NCBI GenBank assembly: GCA_017427945.1
Contig: JAFRRT010000020.1
Coordinates: forward strand, 1-64,000
Source of the DNA: Muribaculaceae bacterium
GTDB lineage: Bacteria > Bacteroidota > Bacteroidia > Bacteroidales > Muribaculaceae
Direction of reading: 5' to 3'
Length of the DNA: 64,000 nucleotides
Below are positions 15,806 through 24,725 of this stretch, one piece after another; positions within the stretch are counted from its first letter, which is position 1; each line of letters starts with the position of its first letter. The position numbers and the translations under genes are program-made. Under the pieces are notes generated by a model, which saw only the letters and a list, made by a program, of their open reading frames with translations, was not told the origin of the DNA and did no database searches.

Positions 15806-16843
15806 TCAGCGGTTAGGTGTCATGGTAATGATTTGGTTGCCGTCGAGGATGTATTGCTCCTGGACGTGGCCGTCGATGGCGGGGGCTGTGACGCCTTGTC
15901 CGATCCTGCGCGGACTGGTCTCGATGCGGGCCTCGTCCCATGCCTGCGCCGCTATCATCTGTTGCAGCACCTGGGTGCCGCCCTCTACCATGACACTGGT
16001 AATGCCACGTCGATACAGGTCGGTGAGCCATGACAAGGGGTCGGTAGTGTCCATTTTGACAAATTCCACAGCGCCTCGAGTCTCGCTTTTTACGCTGTTA
16101 TAGACAATAGTGGGCAAGCCGTCGGTAAGTAGATTGAGGTTATCGGGTATAGACAGTTGTCGTGACAGGACCACGCGCAGCGGGGAATTGCCGGGCCAGT
16201 AGCGGGTAGTGAGCGACGGGTTGTCGATGCGGGCTGTGGCGGCTCCGATGACGATGGCATCGCATAACGCGCGTTGGCGGTGCATCAGCCGCATGGTGGC
16301 GGGAGTGGACATGCGCAAGGGGTTCTCGTCTGCTTCGGGCAATGCTGCGATAAAGCCGTCGGCTGTCTGCGCCCACTTGAGCTGTACCCATGGGCGGCCT
16401 TTGGTGTGGGCTGTGAGAAAGCGGCGGTTCAAGGCTCGGCACTCCTGTTCGAGCACGCCCACGGTTACCTCTACACCTGCTTCGCGCAACATTGCCACGC
16501 CGCGTCCCGATACCTCAGGAAAGGGGTCCAGTGTTCCGACCACCACACGCGGGATGCCACGCTCGATGATGAGTTTTGCGCACGGTGGAGTTTTACCGTA
16601 GTGGGAACAAGGCTCCAGCGTGACATAGATGGTGCTGTCGGTCAGCAAATCGGGGTCGGTGACGCTTGCCACGGCATTGACCTCGGCATGGCCTTCACCG
16701 CACTTGCGGTGCCATCCCTCGCCGATGATGGTGCCGTCGTGGGCGACAATCACTGCCCCCACCATAGGATTTGGTGAGGTGTGGCCTGCGCCCTGTCGCG
16801 CCAACTGCAGCGCGCGGCGCATATATTTCTCGTCAATCAGCAT
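15806..16843 (-). CDS. ribD: bifunctional riboflavin biosynthesis protein RibD (deaminase/reductase)
   Basis: At 345 residues this is the normal two-domain enzyme for the second and third steps of riboflavin synthesis. The N-terminal cytidine-deaminase-type zinc domain has the HAE motif (CGEGHAEVNAV) and PCSHYGKTPPC with its zinc cysteines. The C-terminal reductase domain begins near GRPWVQLKWAQTADGFIA and contains VMVEGGTQVLQQMI. It uses GTP-derived diaminohydroxyphosphoribosylaminopyrimidine and NADPH. It follows prmC on the same strand with a 32-base gap, so the two are probably cotranscribed. No FMN-riboswitch-like sequence is evident upstream. Confidence 0.95.
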   Translation of the reverse strand: MLIDEKYMRRALQLARQGAGHTSPNPMVGAVIVAHDGTIIGEGWHRKCGEGHAEVNAVASVTDPDLLTDSTIYVTLEPCSHYGKTPPCAKLIIERGIPRVVVGTLDPFPEVSGRGVAMLREAGVEVTVGVLEQECRALNRRFLTAHTKGRPWVQLKWAQTADGFIAALPEADENPLRMSTPATMRLMHRQRALCDAIVIGAATARIDNPSLTTRYWPGNSPLRVVLSRQLSIPDNLNLLTDGLPTIVYNSVKSETRGAVEFVKMDTTDPLSWLTDLYRRGITSVMVEGGTQVLQQMIAAQAWDEARIETSPRRIGQGVTAPAIDGHVQEQYILDGNQIITMTPNR

Positions 16844-16875
16844 TTAGACGTTAGACCTCAGATGGCATCTAATTC

Positions 16876-17718
16876 CTATCTCATGACTCCTGTGGCAAAG
16901 CGGGTGTTGCCGAAGGTGTCATCGATGATGCGTACCTCATCAAAACCGTTGTCTTCCAACAGGCGTTTCACTTCGTTACCGAAGCGACGGTTGATTTCGA
17001 GGTACAGGTGTCCGCCACGCTCCAGGGACTTGGCGGCATAGGGGACAATCGCTTTGTAGAACAGTAACGGGTCATTGTCGGGAACGAAAAGGGCCTGCCC
17101 GGGTTCATAGTCTTTGACATTGGGCTCCATGGCCTCGCGCTCGCTCCAGCAGATGTAAGGCGGATTAGAAACGATGATATGGTAGCTTGCAGGCGGCTGT
17201 GGCGACAACATGTCACTCTCAAAAAAGCGCACCTTGACCTTGAGAGTTGCAGCATTTTCACGGGCCACTGCCAATGCGTCGGTCGAGACGTCGAGCGCAT
17301 CGACTTGGGCAAACTTCAATGCCCTTGCCAGTGAGATGGCGATGCAGCCGCTGCCGGTTCCCATGTCGAGCACACGCAGGTCGCTGCCTGGGTTCTCATC
17401 AACAATGAGGTCAACAAGTTGCTCGGTCTCGGGGCGCGGAATGAGTACGGCAGGCGTTACCTTGAACTTGTGGCCGTGAAAGCGTGCCTCGCCCACGATG
17501 TACTGCAGGGGCTCATGTCGCTTCAGCCGTGCAATGATTTCGGTGATACGCTCTTGGGCAAAGTCGGGCAGTTCGCTCTCCTGCCGCAAAGCCACATCCA
17601 CCTGGTCATAGTTAAACACGTCCTCGCAGATGATGCGTATCATCGCCTGCACTTCCTGCGGCTCGGCTACCGAGGCGAGCCCGTTCTTGAGTTGTTCTAT
17701 CGCTTCTTTAAGTACCAT
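16876..17718 (-). CDS. prmC: peptide chain release factor N5-glutamine methyltransferase PrmC (HemK)
   Basis: A 280-residue SAM-dependent methyltransferase that modifies the Gln of the GGQ motif in release factors. The N-terminal helical domain (about 1-80) is followed by the Rossmann domain with VLDMGTGSGCIAISLA and the diagnostic NPPYI motif (IIVSNPPYICWSE). VLIPRPETEQLVD, which binds the glutamine substrate, is also present. It is divergent from the DUF4492-cydAB operon across a 127-base gap. A TAACTTTG box at 17730-17723 would place the transcript start almost on the ATG, so the message may be leaderless or nearly so. Confidence 0.95.
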   Translation of the reverse strand: MVLKEAIEQLKNGLASVAEPQEVQAMIRIICEDVFNYDQVDVALRQESELPDFAQERITEIIARLKRHEPLQYIVGEARFHGHKFKVTPAVLIPRPETEQLVDLIVDENPGSDLRVLDMGTGSGCIAISLARALKFAQVDALDVSTDALAVARENAATLKVKVRFFESDMLSPQPPASYHIIVSNPPYICWSEREAMEPNVKDYEPGQALFVPDNDPLLFYKAIVPYAAKSLERGGHLYLEINRRFGNEVKRLLEDNGFDEVRIIDDTFGNTRFATGVMR

Positions 17719-17722
17719 GCCA

Positions 17723-17730
17723 CAAAGTTA
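17723..17730 (-). promoter_or_regulatory. -7 element ahead of prmC-ribD
   Basis: On the minus strand TAACTTTG matches the -7 consensus but no -33 TTTG is properly spaced. The predicted start lies at or next to the prmC ATG. Confidence 0.35.
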
Positions 17731-17779
17731 CATATAATGGTACAAAAACTCGCCTTTCGCACAAAAAAAGAGTAATTGT

Positions 17780-17810
17780 TTTGGAATTTTAGATTTTTTT
17801 ACTAATTTTG
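17780..17810 (+). promoter_or_regulatory. promoter of the DUF4492-cydAB operon
   Basis: TTTG (17780-17783), 19 nt, TAATTTTG (17803-17810) is a complete Bacteroidetes promoter. Transcription would begin near 17817, leaving a leader of about 30 nt. Confidence 0.8.
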
Positions 17811-17845
17811 TGAGTTGTTTAACTTTTTGACCCTCTTGTTCGACC

Positions 17846-18079
17846 ATGAGTGACAATCAAGCACAACAACAGGGCTTTTGGTCGCGGGTGTTTCATCTTT
17901 ATTACGATGGCTTCCGCAACATGACTGTGGGCAAGACATTGTGGCTTATCATCGCCATCAAGGTCTTTGTCTTTTTTGTTATCATCAAACTGCTGTTCTT
18001 CCCTGACTTCCTCAACACCAAGTGTGACACCGAGCAGGAGAAGTCCGAGTATGTGCGCCAACAACTGGTAGACCGTTAG
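17846..18079 (+). CDS. DUF4492 small membrane protein of the cytochrome bd operon
   Basis: A 77-residue protein with one strongly hydrophobic segment (about 30-52, LWLIIAIKVFVFFVIIKLLF) and an N-terminal motif HLYYDGFRNMTVGKTLW typical of DUF4492. In Bacteroidetes this family sits directly before cydA, as here, and is probably an accessory subunit or assembly factor of the bd oxidase, comparable in size to CydX/CydS but unrelated in sequence. That role is inferred from context. Confidence 0.85.
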   Translation: MSDNQAQQQGFWSRVFHLYYDGFRNMTVGKTLWLIIAIKVFVFFVIIKLLFFPDFLNTKCDTEQEKSEYVRQQLVDR

Positions 18080-18138
18080 TCCACCCGCTGATTCATCGAC
18101 TATACACACTAAATCATAAACTCTAAACAATCAATGAA

Positions 18139-19716
18139 ATGGAAGAATTAATCAATGTTGTTGACTGGTCGCGAGCGCAATTTGCACTCACGGCAATCTA
18201 CCATTGGCTGTTCGTGCCGTTAACACTGGGACTGGGTGTCATCGTCGCCATTATGGAGACGATATACCTCAAGACCAAGAGCGAGAAATGGCTGGCGACA
18301 ACCAAATTCTGGATGACCATCTTCGGGGTGAACTTCGCCATCGGTGTGGCGACGGGCCTCATCCTGGAGTTTGAGTTCGGCACCAACTGGTCCAACTACA
18401 GCTGGTTTGTGGGCGACATCTTCGGCGCCCCGCTGGCCGTAGAAGGCATTCTGGCATTCTTCATGGAATCGACGTTCATCGCCGTAATGTTCTTCGGCTG
18501 GAAAAAGGTAAGCCCCAAGTTCCATCTTGCCGCCACCTGGTTGACTGCCATCGGTGCAAGCCTGTCGGCATTGTGGATTCTTGTAGCCAATGCATGGATG
18601 CAGTATCCCACGGGCTGTGAGTTCAATCCCGCGACCATGCGCAACGAGATGACGAGCTTTGCCGCCGTGGCGCTCTCGCCCATGGCGATTAGCAAGTTTT
18701 TCCACACCGTGCTGAGCGCCTGGGCGCTGGCGGGTGTGTTTGTTTGTGGCGTTTGCGGATGGATGATGCTTAAGAAACGTAACCTCGACCACTGCTGGCG
18801 CAGCCTCAAGGTGGGCGCCTGGGTGGGTGTCATCGGCATTGTGTTGACGATGATCACGGGCGACACGAGTGCCGTGACCGTCGCCAAATACCAGCCCATG
18901 AAGCTGGCTGCGATGGAGGGCCTGTATCAAGGTCATGAGGGCCAGAGCATCGTGGCTTTCGGTATCCTGAACCCCTCGAAGAAGGCGTTTGACGAGCAGG
19001 ATCCCTTCTTGTTCGACATCAGCATCCCCAAGGGACTGTCGTTCCTTGCCACTCACAACTTCAACGCCTTTGTCCCCGGCATCGAGGACATCATCAATGG
19101 CAAGTCGTTTGATGAAGAGGGCAACGAGTTGAACACCGTTTCCTATGCCGACCGCATAGAGCAAGGCCGACAACTGCAGGAGATGCTCTCGCAGTACAGT
19201 GCCGCTATGAACAGCGGCAACGCCATGATGACCGATAGCCTCAAGACGGCCATCAATGCTAACTTCAAGCACTTTGGTTACGCTTATCTTGACTCTCCCG
19301 AAGAGGCTATACCCAATGTGCCCCTGACGTTCTACACGTTCCACTTCATGGTAACTGTGGGCGGCTACATCCTGTTGTTCCTGTTGCTGGCGTTGTTGTT
19401 CGTCTATAAGCCCAACATTCTGAACAAAGCCAAATGGGCGAAATGGTGGCACATCCTGGCCATTATTACCATCCCGCTGACCTACTTGTGCAGCGCCAGC
19501 GGATGGATTGTTGCTGAGGTGGGACGCCAGCCCTGGACCATACAGGACCTGATGCCCAACAAGGTGGCTATCAGTGACCTGAGCGCGGGTTATGTGCAGA
19601 TTACCTTCTGGATTTTTGCTGTGGTGTTCACCGCATTGCTCATTGCTGACATCGGCATCATCTGCAAGCAGATTTCCAAGAAGTCACTGACCAACTTAGA
19701 CACCGTTAACGATTAA
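18139..19716 (+). CDS. cydA: cytochrome bd ubiquinol oxidase subunit I
   Basis: Subunit I of the bd-type quinol oxidase, 525 residues, which oxidises quinol and reduces oxygen to water at very low oxygen levels. Visible features are the heme b595-ligand His in FALTAIYHWLFVPLTLGLG, the conserved GVATGLILEFEFGTNW and VEGILAFFMESTFI blocks, and multiple membrane segments. The periplasmic loop between the VTVAKYQPMKLAAMEGLYQ block and the later helices is long, with an Asn/Met/Gln-rich section (about 310-395). C-terminal GWIVAEVGRQPWTIQDLMP is canonical. It gives the organism oxygen tolerance; operon with cydB (20-base gap). Confidence 0.96.
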   Translation: MEELINVVDWSRAQFALTAIYHWLFVPLTLGLGVIVAIMETIYLKTKSEKWLATTKFWMTIFGVNFAIGVATGLILEFEFGTNWSNYSWFVGDIFGAPLAVEGILAFFMESTFIAVMFFGWKKVSPKFHLAATWLTAIGASLSALWILVANAWMQYPTGCEFNPATMRNEMTSFAAVALSPMAISKFFHTVLSAWALAGVFVCGVCGWMMLKKRNLDHCWRSLKVGAWVGVIGIVLTMITGDTSAVTVAKYQPMKLAAMEGLYQGHEGQSIVAFGILNPSKKAFDEQDPFLFDISIPKGLSFLATHNFNAFVPGIEDIINGKSFDEEGNELNTVSYADRIEQGRQLQEMLSQYSAAMNSGNAMMTDSLKTAINANFKHFGYAYLDSPEEAIPNVPLTFYTFHFMVTVGGYILLFLLLALLFVYKPNILNKAKWAKWWHILAIITIPLTYLCSASGWIVAEVGRQPWTIQDLMPNKVAISDLSAGYVQITFWIFAVVFTALLIADIGIICKQISKKSLTNLDTVND

Positions 19717-19736
19717 AACAAAGGAGGAACCAAGAC

Positions 19737-20876
19737 ATGACTACATATAATTTATTGCAGAATTACTGGTGGCTCATAATGTCGGTGCTCGGAGCACTGC
19801 TGGTGTTCCTGCTCATGGTGCAGGGTGGCCAATCGATGCTCATCCACTACACCAAGCCCGATAAGCGCGCGTTGCTCATCAACTCGATGGGACGCAAGTG
19901 GGAACTGACCTACACGACGCTGGTGACCTTTGGCGGTGCCTTCTTTGCATCGTTCCCACTGTTCTATAGCACGAGTTTTGGCGGCGCCTATTGGCTGTGG
20001 ATGCTCATTTTGTTCAGTTTCGTCATTCAGGCAATCAGCTACGAGTACCGTTCTAAGCCTGGCAACATTTACGGTTCACGTTTCTATGACACGCTGCTGC
20101 TGATTAACGGCATCGTGGGACCCGTCCTGCTGGGCGTGGCAGTGGCAACGATGTTCTTTGGTGCCGAGTTCACGGTGACCAAGAGTAACATCCTCAATGT
20201 GCAGGGCTCGTCCATCTCGCAGTGGGGACCAAAGCATGGCATCGAGGCTATCTTCTGCTGGAAGAACTTGCTGTTCGGTGTAATGGTGTTCTTCCTGGCT
20301 CGCACGTTGGCATCACTCTATTTCATCAACAACATCGATGACGAGGAGGTCAATGCCAGCCAGCGCCATCTGCTGCTTGTCAATGCGGGTGTGTTTGTGC
20401 CCCTGTTCATTGCTGTAGTAGTGGTCATCCTCACCGCTCCTGGTGTGGGCTATGACGACAGCGGCAACATGGAATGGGTGGCTTATAAGTACCTGAAGAA
20501 TTTCATCGCACTGTGGTGGGCGCTGATTATCCTGCTTGTCGGCGTGGTGATGGTGCTCTACGGCATTATCAAGACGCTTGTGAAAGGCAATTTCAAGCAA
20601 GGCATCTGGCCCGCAGGCATCGGCACCGTGCTGGTGGTAATGACGCTCTTCTGGGTAATGGGCTACAACAATACCGCTTATTTGCCCTCGCTGCTCGACG
20701 TCCAGAGCTCACTCACGCTGCGCAACAGTTCGTCCAGCGAGTTCACCCTCACTGTGATGAGCATTGTCAGCATTCTCGTGCCCTTCGTGCTGGCCTACAT
20801 CGCCTACTGCTGGTACAAGATGGACCACAAGAAACTCACCAGCGACGAGCTGAACACGACGGATCATAAGTATTGA
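19737..20876 (+). CDS. cydB: cytochrome bd ubiquinol oxidase subunit II
   Basis: The 379-residue partner of CydA, with about eight or nine membrane helices. It opens with NYWWLIMSVLGALLVFLLMVQGGQSML, a variant of the usual D-G-x-D-xG-GM N-terminal helix, and contains SYEYRSKPGNIYGSRFYDTL, the family signature after helix 3. An AGGAGG-like sequence (AAAGGAGGAACC, 19718-19730) precedes the start codon, unusual in this low-SD genome, and suggests efficient translation. It ends the operon; the following lipoprotein gene starts about 60 bases later. Confidence 0.95.
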   Translation: MTTYNLLQNYWWLIMSVLGALLVFLLMVQGGQSMLIHYTKPDKRALLINSMGRKWELTYTTLVTFGGAFFASFPLFYSTSFGGAYWLWMLILFSFVIQAISYEYRSKPGNIYGSRFYDTLLLINGIVGPVLLGVAVATMFFGAEFTVTKSNILNVQGSSISQWGPKHGIEAIFCWKNLLFGVMVFFLARTLASLYFINNIDDEEVNASQRHLLLVNAGVFVPLFIAVVVVILTAPGVGYDDSGNMEWVAYKYLKNFIALWWALIILLVGVVMVLYGIIKTLVKGNFKQGIWPAGIGTVLVVMTLFWVMGYNNTAYLPSLLDVQSSLTLRNSSSSEFTLTVMSIVSILVPFVLAYIAYCWYKMDHKKLTSDELNTTDHKY

Positions 20877-20938
20877 AAGATCCCCATATAGACTCCATTA
20901 ATTATTTATCATTTATCTACATTCAAGACATGATAAAA

Positions 20939-21382
20939 ATGAAAAAAATATTTTTCACATTGACTGCAGTCTTTGCTATTGGCTTAGTCGCATTAACGAG
21001 TAGTTGTGGGAATTCAGCAACGAATGAGAAAACCGAAAGCACCGAAGAACAGGTTGAGGCTGAAGCTCCTGCTGATCCTACTACCGTAACGACGTCCAAG
21101 GGCACTTATGATTTCAAAATGGTGATGAAAAGGATGTACAAGGATGGCTTTTCAAAGGGGAAATCCCAAAAGTCAATTTATGACAAAGCACCGGACAAAA
21201 ACCCGAAGTCAAAGCTGCTCCAACTCGCCGAAGTTAGTTTCAAGGAAGATTGGAAAATTTATTATGGAGAGCCTAACAATGAAGAAGCAAAGGCTGTCTA
21301 TGAGAAAGCACTTGAGAAGTATCTACAAGGCTGGGAAGAAGGTTTGGGAGTTCATAGCACCACAATAGACAGCATTCAGTAA
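20939..21382 (+). CDS. small lipoprotein of unknown function
   Basis: I do not recognise this 147-residue protein. It has a lipoprotein signal (MKKIFFTLTAVFAIGLVALT, lipobox TSSC) and an acidic tether (ATNEKTESTEEQVEAEAP). The rest is a small Lys/Glu-rich helical domain (DFKMVMKRMYKDGFSKGKSQ, EEAKAVYEKALEKYLQGWEE). The ORF could be extended into the end of cydB, but the lipoprotein signal fixes the start at 20939 or 20930. Base composition is clearly AT-richer than the flanking genes, a possible sign of recent gain or weak selection. It follows cydB and may be read through from that promoter. Confidence 0.7.
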   Translation: MKKIFFTLTAVFAIGLVALTSSCGNSATNEKTESTEEQVEAEAPADPTTVTTSKGTYDFKMVMKRMYKDGFSKGKSQKSIYDKAPDKNPKSKLLQLAEVSFKEDWKIYYGEPNNEEAKAVYEKALEKYLQGWEEGLGVHSTTIDSIQ

Positions 21383-21410
21383 ATAGAGACTCAAAGATAG
21401 TATTAGAATT

Positions 21411-21466
21411 AGAGACTTGCTCCATGTTTGTACTTTGACAGTGCAAACATGGGGTGAGTTTCTCTT
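21411..21466 (+). terminator. terminator-like hairpin after the small lipoprotein gene
   Basis: CCATGTTTGTAC (21422-21433) pairs with GTGCAAACATGG (one G-U pair); outer bases AGAGACT and AGTTTCTCT extend the stem imperfectly. There is no strong T-run. Confidence 0.5.
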
Positions 21467-21471
21467 GTTGT

Positions 21472-21503
21472 GTTGTCTAATTTGCCAATAATATGTACCT
21501 TTG
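21472..21503 (+). promoter_or_regulatory. promoter of the DUF2027/Smr gene
   Basis: TACCTTTG (21496-21503) is a perfect -7 box; GTTG (21472-21475) lies 20 nt upstream as a weak -33 box. Confidence 0.55.
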
Positions 21504-21529
21504 CAGCCTAAAAAAATGACACTGAAATC

Positions 21530-22606
21530 ATGAATGTAAAAGTTAACGATATCGTGCGGTTCCTCAACGACGTGGGAGGCGGCCGTGTGACGAGGATAGA
21601 GGGCAAGAACATCTATGTAGAGGACGAGGACGGCTTTGAGCGTCCTGTGCTGGAACGAGAACTTGTCATCGTTGGACAAGCAGGTACCAAGGCGTCGGCC
21701 TATGAGCGTCCGCTTGACATCCGCACGCGCCAGGTGGAGCCTGACAAGCCCGCACCCAAGCCGCAACCCGAGCCTGAGCCAATGCTGCCTATTGAGGAGA
21801 CACCCGAGGGCGAGGTGCTGAACGTTGTGTTGGGTTTTGAGGCCCGCGAAATCAAGCACCTGAACACGACCACGTTTTATGCCTCGCTGGTCAACGACTC
21901 GAACTATTTCCTGTATTTCACCTATATGACGCGTGGCGATGGTGACGGCGAGTGGATTACCCGTTATCACGGCATTGTCGAGCCCAATATCATGTTGCAA
22001 TTGGAAGAGTTCGGCCATGATGACCTCAATAGCATGACGCACATTGCCGTGCAGTATGTCGCCTTCAAGCAGGGCAAAGGCTTTAAGCTAAAGAATCCTG
22101 CTCTTGTCGAGCAGCGCCTTGACGTGACCAAGTTCTACAAACTGCATTGCTTCCACGAGAATCCTTATTTTGATGTTCCCGTCATTGCCGTTGAGATTGT
22201 GACCAACGACCGTCCAGCACGCCAGATGCACATCGACAGCGGCGAGTTGGAACGTGCCATGAAGGAAAAGAAGCGCATGGACCGCCCCCAACGCAAGCCT
22301 GTCCAGAAAAAGGTGGACAACAACGGCATTATCGTGCAGGATTTGCACATCACTTCGCTGATGGACAACCTGACCGGCATGACGCCCGGTGCCATCCTCG
22401 AGTATCAGATGGACAAATTCCGTGAGGTGATGGACGCCAACCAAGGCAAGCATGGGCAGCGCATCGTCTTTATTCACGGTAAGGGCGAGGGTAAGCTGCG
22501 TCAGCACCTGCTGAGCGAACTCAAGCGCCGCTATCCCCGTTGCACTGCGCAGGATGCAAGCTTCCGCGAGTACGGCTTCGGCGCCACCCAGGTCACCATC
22601 CACTGA
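21530..22606 (+). CDS. DUF2027 and Smr domain-containing protein
   Basis: A 358-residue cytoplasmic protein in three parts: an N-terminal SH3-like/DUF2027 region (MNVKVNDIVRFLNDVGGGRV), a Pro/Glu-rich linker at about 70-95 (DKPAPKPQPEPEPMLPIEE), a middle beta-rich domain, and a C-terminal Smr domain. The Smr motif is visible as VFIHGKGEGKLRQHLL, with TQVTIH at the end. Smr domains occur in MutS2 and in RNA- or DNA-nicking proteins; the role of the Bacteroidetes DUF2027-Smr fusion is not established to my knowledge. It has its own promoter and faces the ygjP-like gene. Confidence 0.85.
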   Translation: MNVKVNDIVRFLNDVGGGRVTRIEGKNIYVEDEDGFERPVLERELVIVGQAGTKASAYERPLDIRTRQVEPDKPAPKPQPEPEPMLPIEETPEGEVLNVVLGFEAREIKHLNTTTFYASLVNDSNYFLYFTYMTRGDGDGEWITRYHGIVEPNIMLQLEEFGHDDLNSMTHIAVQYVAFKQGKGFKLKNPALVEQRLDVTKFYKLHCFHENPYFDVPVIAVEIVTNDRPARQMHIDSGELERAMKEKKRMDRPQRKPVQKKVDNNGIIVQDLHITSLMDNLTGMTPGAILEYQMDKFREVMDANQGKHGQRIVFIHGKGEGKLRQHLLSELKRRYPRCTAQDASFREYGFGATQVTIH

Positions 22607-22642
22607 TGCCTGATTGCGCCCAAAAGTACAGGATTACATAAA

Positions 22643-23353
22643 CTATTTTATGATGGGGAGGCGGAACTGGCGCAGCTTGCGTTCCAGTTCCTTCTCTTTG
22701 CCGCCGCAGTACTGGTTACACAGTGCGTGGAACTGCGGTGAGTGGTTCATGTGGGTAAGGTGGGCCAGTTCGTGGCAGATGATGTAGCGGATGATTTCCT
22801 CGGGGTAAAACATGAGGTTGCGCGACAGCTGGATAACTTTCTTGGCAGTGCAGTGTCCTAACTTGCGCATGCCGCGTCCCACTTCAAAGCCGGCGGACTT
22901 CAGCCCTAATTCGTTCGCCACTTCTTGGGCATAAGGCAACAGCACCTTGATGGCCTGTCGTTCCATGGACTTGCTGATGACGCTCGAAATCGTGCGCTTG
23001 ACGGCCTCATCGTCAAGGTTGGCCGTCTCGTGAGGTTGCAGATATAGGGTGTTTTCTTCCCAATGATTCAGGATGTAACCGGGCATTTTGTTCTGTGCCT
23101 GTATCACCACTCGGCACCTGAAACAATCGATGATCTGCCCGAAGTGAAAAGAGATGGTCTCGGAACGGGGCAACCGCCGGATGTTCTCCCGATGGCTGTC
23201 AAGCAAACCTTTTAAGGCGCTGACAGTCATGCCTAACGGAGCCCGCATGAGTAAAGAACCGTCGGACTGAATAGAGAACCGCACCGAGGTCATGCCCCGG
23301 CGCAGTTCAACATAGATTTTTCCGAACTCTTCGTCCTCGATATACCCCTTCAT
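22643..23353 (-). CDS. YgjP-like metal-dependent hydrolase (M48/DUF45 type)
   Basis: The 236-residue protein has a C-terminal zinc-peptidase signature HELAHLTHMNHS followed by SPQFHAL, giving the HExxH plus third-ligand pattern of the YgjP/WLM group. Upstream YPEEIIRYIICHELAH and LGHCTAKKVIQLSRNL, in place of the family's WGSC block, are consistent. The N-terminal half is a beta domain (IYVELRRGMTSVRFSIQSDG). Members are soluble, have no signal peptide and no well-defined substrate. It lies 58 bases downstream of trpS, with a TTAGG-type repeat between. Confidence 0.85.
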   Translation of the reverse strand: MKGYIEDEEFGKIYVELRRGMTSVRFSIQSDGSLLMRAPLGMTVSALKGLLDSHRENIRRLPRSETISFHFGQIIDCFRCRVVIQAQNKMPGYILNHWEENTLYLQPHETANLDDEAVKRTISSVISKSMERQAIKVLLPYAQEVANELGLKSAGFEVGRGMRKLGHCTAKKVIQLSRNLMFYPEEIIRYIICHELAHLTHMNHSPQFHALCNQYCGGKEKELERKLRQFRLPIIK

Positions 23354-23411
23354 AGTAGCGAGTTATTAGTCTTAATTTCCTAACCCCTCACTCCTAACTT
23401 CTCACTCTTAA
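23354..23411. repeat. TTAGG/GAGTGAG-type intergenic repeat (copy f) after trpS
   Basis: Read on the minus strand, the whole gap between trpS and the ygjP-like gene is made of short degenerate units such as GAGAAGTTAGGAGTGAGGGG and TTAGG. It is a looser relative of copies a-d. Confidence 0.35.
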
Positions 23412-24485
23412 TTAAAACTTAGTGATACCCATGATTTCGCGCACGTCGGCCAGCGTCTTGCCGGCACGTGCACGGGCGCGCTCGGCACCCATCTCGAGAA
23501 CGCGGTGCAGGTAGGCGCTATTGTTCTCGATGTCGAGGATGCGCTCACGGATGGGCGAAGTCATCGCAACGATGTCTTCGGCAATCTCCTTCTTGAGGTC
23601 ACCGTAGCGAATAGAGCAGTTGTTATAGGCGTCGGTGAAGAACTGCACCTTATCGGGGGTGCCCACCAGTTTCAAGATGGTAAACAGGTTTTGTACGGGC
23701 TCTGCCATGGGCTGGTTGGGCTCGGTGGGACCTGCGTCGGTCACGGCGCGCATCACTTTCTTGCGGATGGTTTTCTCGTCATCTACCAGGTAGATGCAGT
23801 TGCCCTCGCTCTTGCCCATCTTGCCGCTGCCATCCAGGCCGGGCACCTTGACGGGTGCGCTGCCGAAGTTGAAGTTCTGCGGCTCCTTGAAGTACTCGGT
23901 ATTATAGAACGAGTTGAAGCGACGAGCAAAGCGGCGAGTGAGCTCCAGATGCTGCTCCTGATCCTTGCCCACGGGCACGAAGTCGGCGCGCTGGATAAGG
24001 ATGTCCACAGCCATCAGGGTGGGGTAGGTCAACAAGCCTGCGTTCACGCGCTTGTTGGTGCTGGCACCGATGATCTCCTTGGCGACGTCCTCATCGTCAT
24101 CGCCCTGCGTGGGGGCAGTGATACCCAGCGCCTTGCGGGCCTTGTCCTTAAAGGCTGCGGTGCGCATCAGTTCTCCGATGCCCACGTGCATGTTGAGCAA
24201 CAGGTACATCTCGCTCACCTCGGGCACATCACTCTGAACGAATATTGTCGATTTCTCGGGGTCCAGACCTGCCGCCAGATACTCGGCAAGAATGTGGCGC
24301 ACGTTGGTGTGCAACTCCTTGGGGTCGGGGTTGGTTGTCAACGCGTGCAGGTCGGCGATGAAGTAGTAGCTGTCATAATTCCCCTCGTTCTGCATCTTCA
24401 CGAAGTTGCTGAGGGCGCCCAGATAGTTGCCCAGGTGCAACTGTCCTGTGGGGCGTATTCCACTTAAAACAATCTTTTTGTCCAT
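23412..24485 (-). CDS. trpS: tryptophan--tRNA ligase
   Basis: A class I aminoacyl-tRNA synthetase of 357 residues that charges tRNA-Trp. The HIGH-type motif is PTGQLHLGNYLGAL, and the KMSKS-type motif is GSGKMGKSEGN. The recognition segment PVGKDQEQHLELTRRFA is present. Length is within the bacterial range. The promoter is suggested by a TACTTTTG box upstream (24530-24523). The neighbouring ygjP-like gene probably shares the transcript. Confidence 0.96.
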   Translation of the reverse strand: MDKKIVLSGIRPTGQLHLGNYLGALSNFVKMQNEGNYDSYYFIADLHALTTNPDPKELHTNVRHILAEYLAAGLDPEKSTIFVQSDVPEVSEMYLLLNMHVGIGELMRTAAFKDKARKALGITAPTQGDDDEDVAKEIIGASTNKRVNAGLLTYPTLMAVDILIQRADFVPVGKDQEQHLELTRRFARRFNSFYNTEYFKEPQNFNFGSAPVKVPGLDGSGKMGKSEGNCIYLVDDEKTIRKKVMRAVTDAGPTEPNQPMAEPVQNLFTILKLVGTPDKVQFFTDAYNNCSIRYGDLKKEIAEDIVAMTSPIRERILDIENNSAYLHRVLEMGAERARARAGKTLADVREIMGITKF

Positions 24486-24522
24486 TTCCTATATTGTATT
24501 TCGGTTGATTTCAATTGGAGTG

Positions 24523-24530
24523 CAAAAGTA
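24523..24530 (-). promoter_or_regulatory. -7 element ahead of trpS
   Basis: On the minus strand TACTTTTG fits the -7 consensus; no properly spaced -33 box is evident. Confidence 0.35.
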
Positions 24531-24636
24531 CATAGAATTCTTGGAATTACATACGGCAGGGCAAAGAAATCATTCTTTCTGATGGGGAAAACGGTTGCCT
24601 GATGCATTGCCAAGATGGGCTGAAAAACGTTATCTT

Positions 24637-24668
24637 CTTGCATTTTTCCGAAATATTCTTTAATTTTG
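24637..24668 (+). promoter_or_regulatory. promoter of the small membrane-protein gene
   Basis: CTTG (24637-24640), 20 nt, TAATTTTG (24661-24668). The predicted start near 24674 lies 50 bases before the ATG at 24726 and excludes upstream in-frame starts. Confidence 0.7.
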
Positions 24669-24725
24669 CAGTCTGGAGTAATCCACTTTGAAGCACATTA
24701 TAATTATATTAGATATACAGATATT

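Noticed and set aside
15806..16875. FMN riboswitch before ribD
   Set aside because: The gap between prmC and ribD is only 32 bases and lacks the RFN elements.
20873..20938. Start of the small lipoprotein inside the end of cydB
   Set aside because: It would put 20 polar residues before the lipoprotein signal; ATGs at 20930 and 20939 fit.
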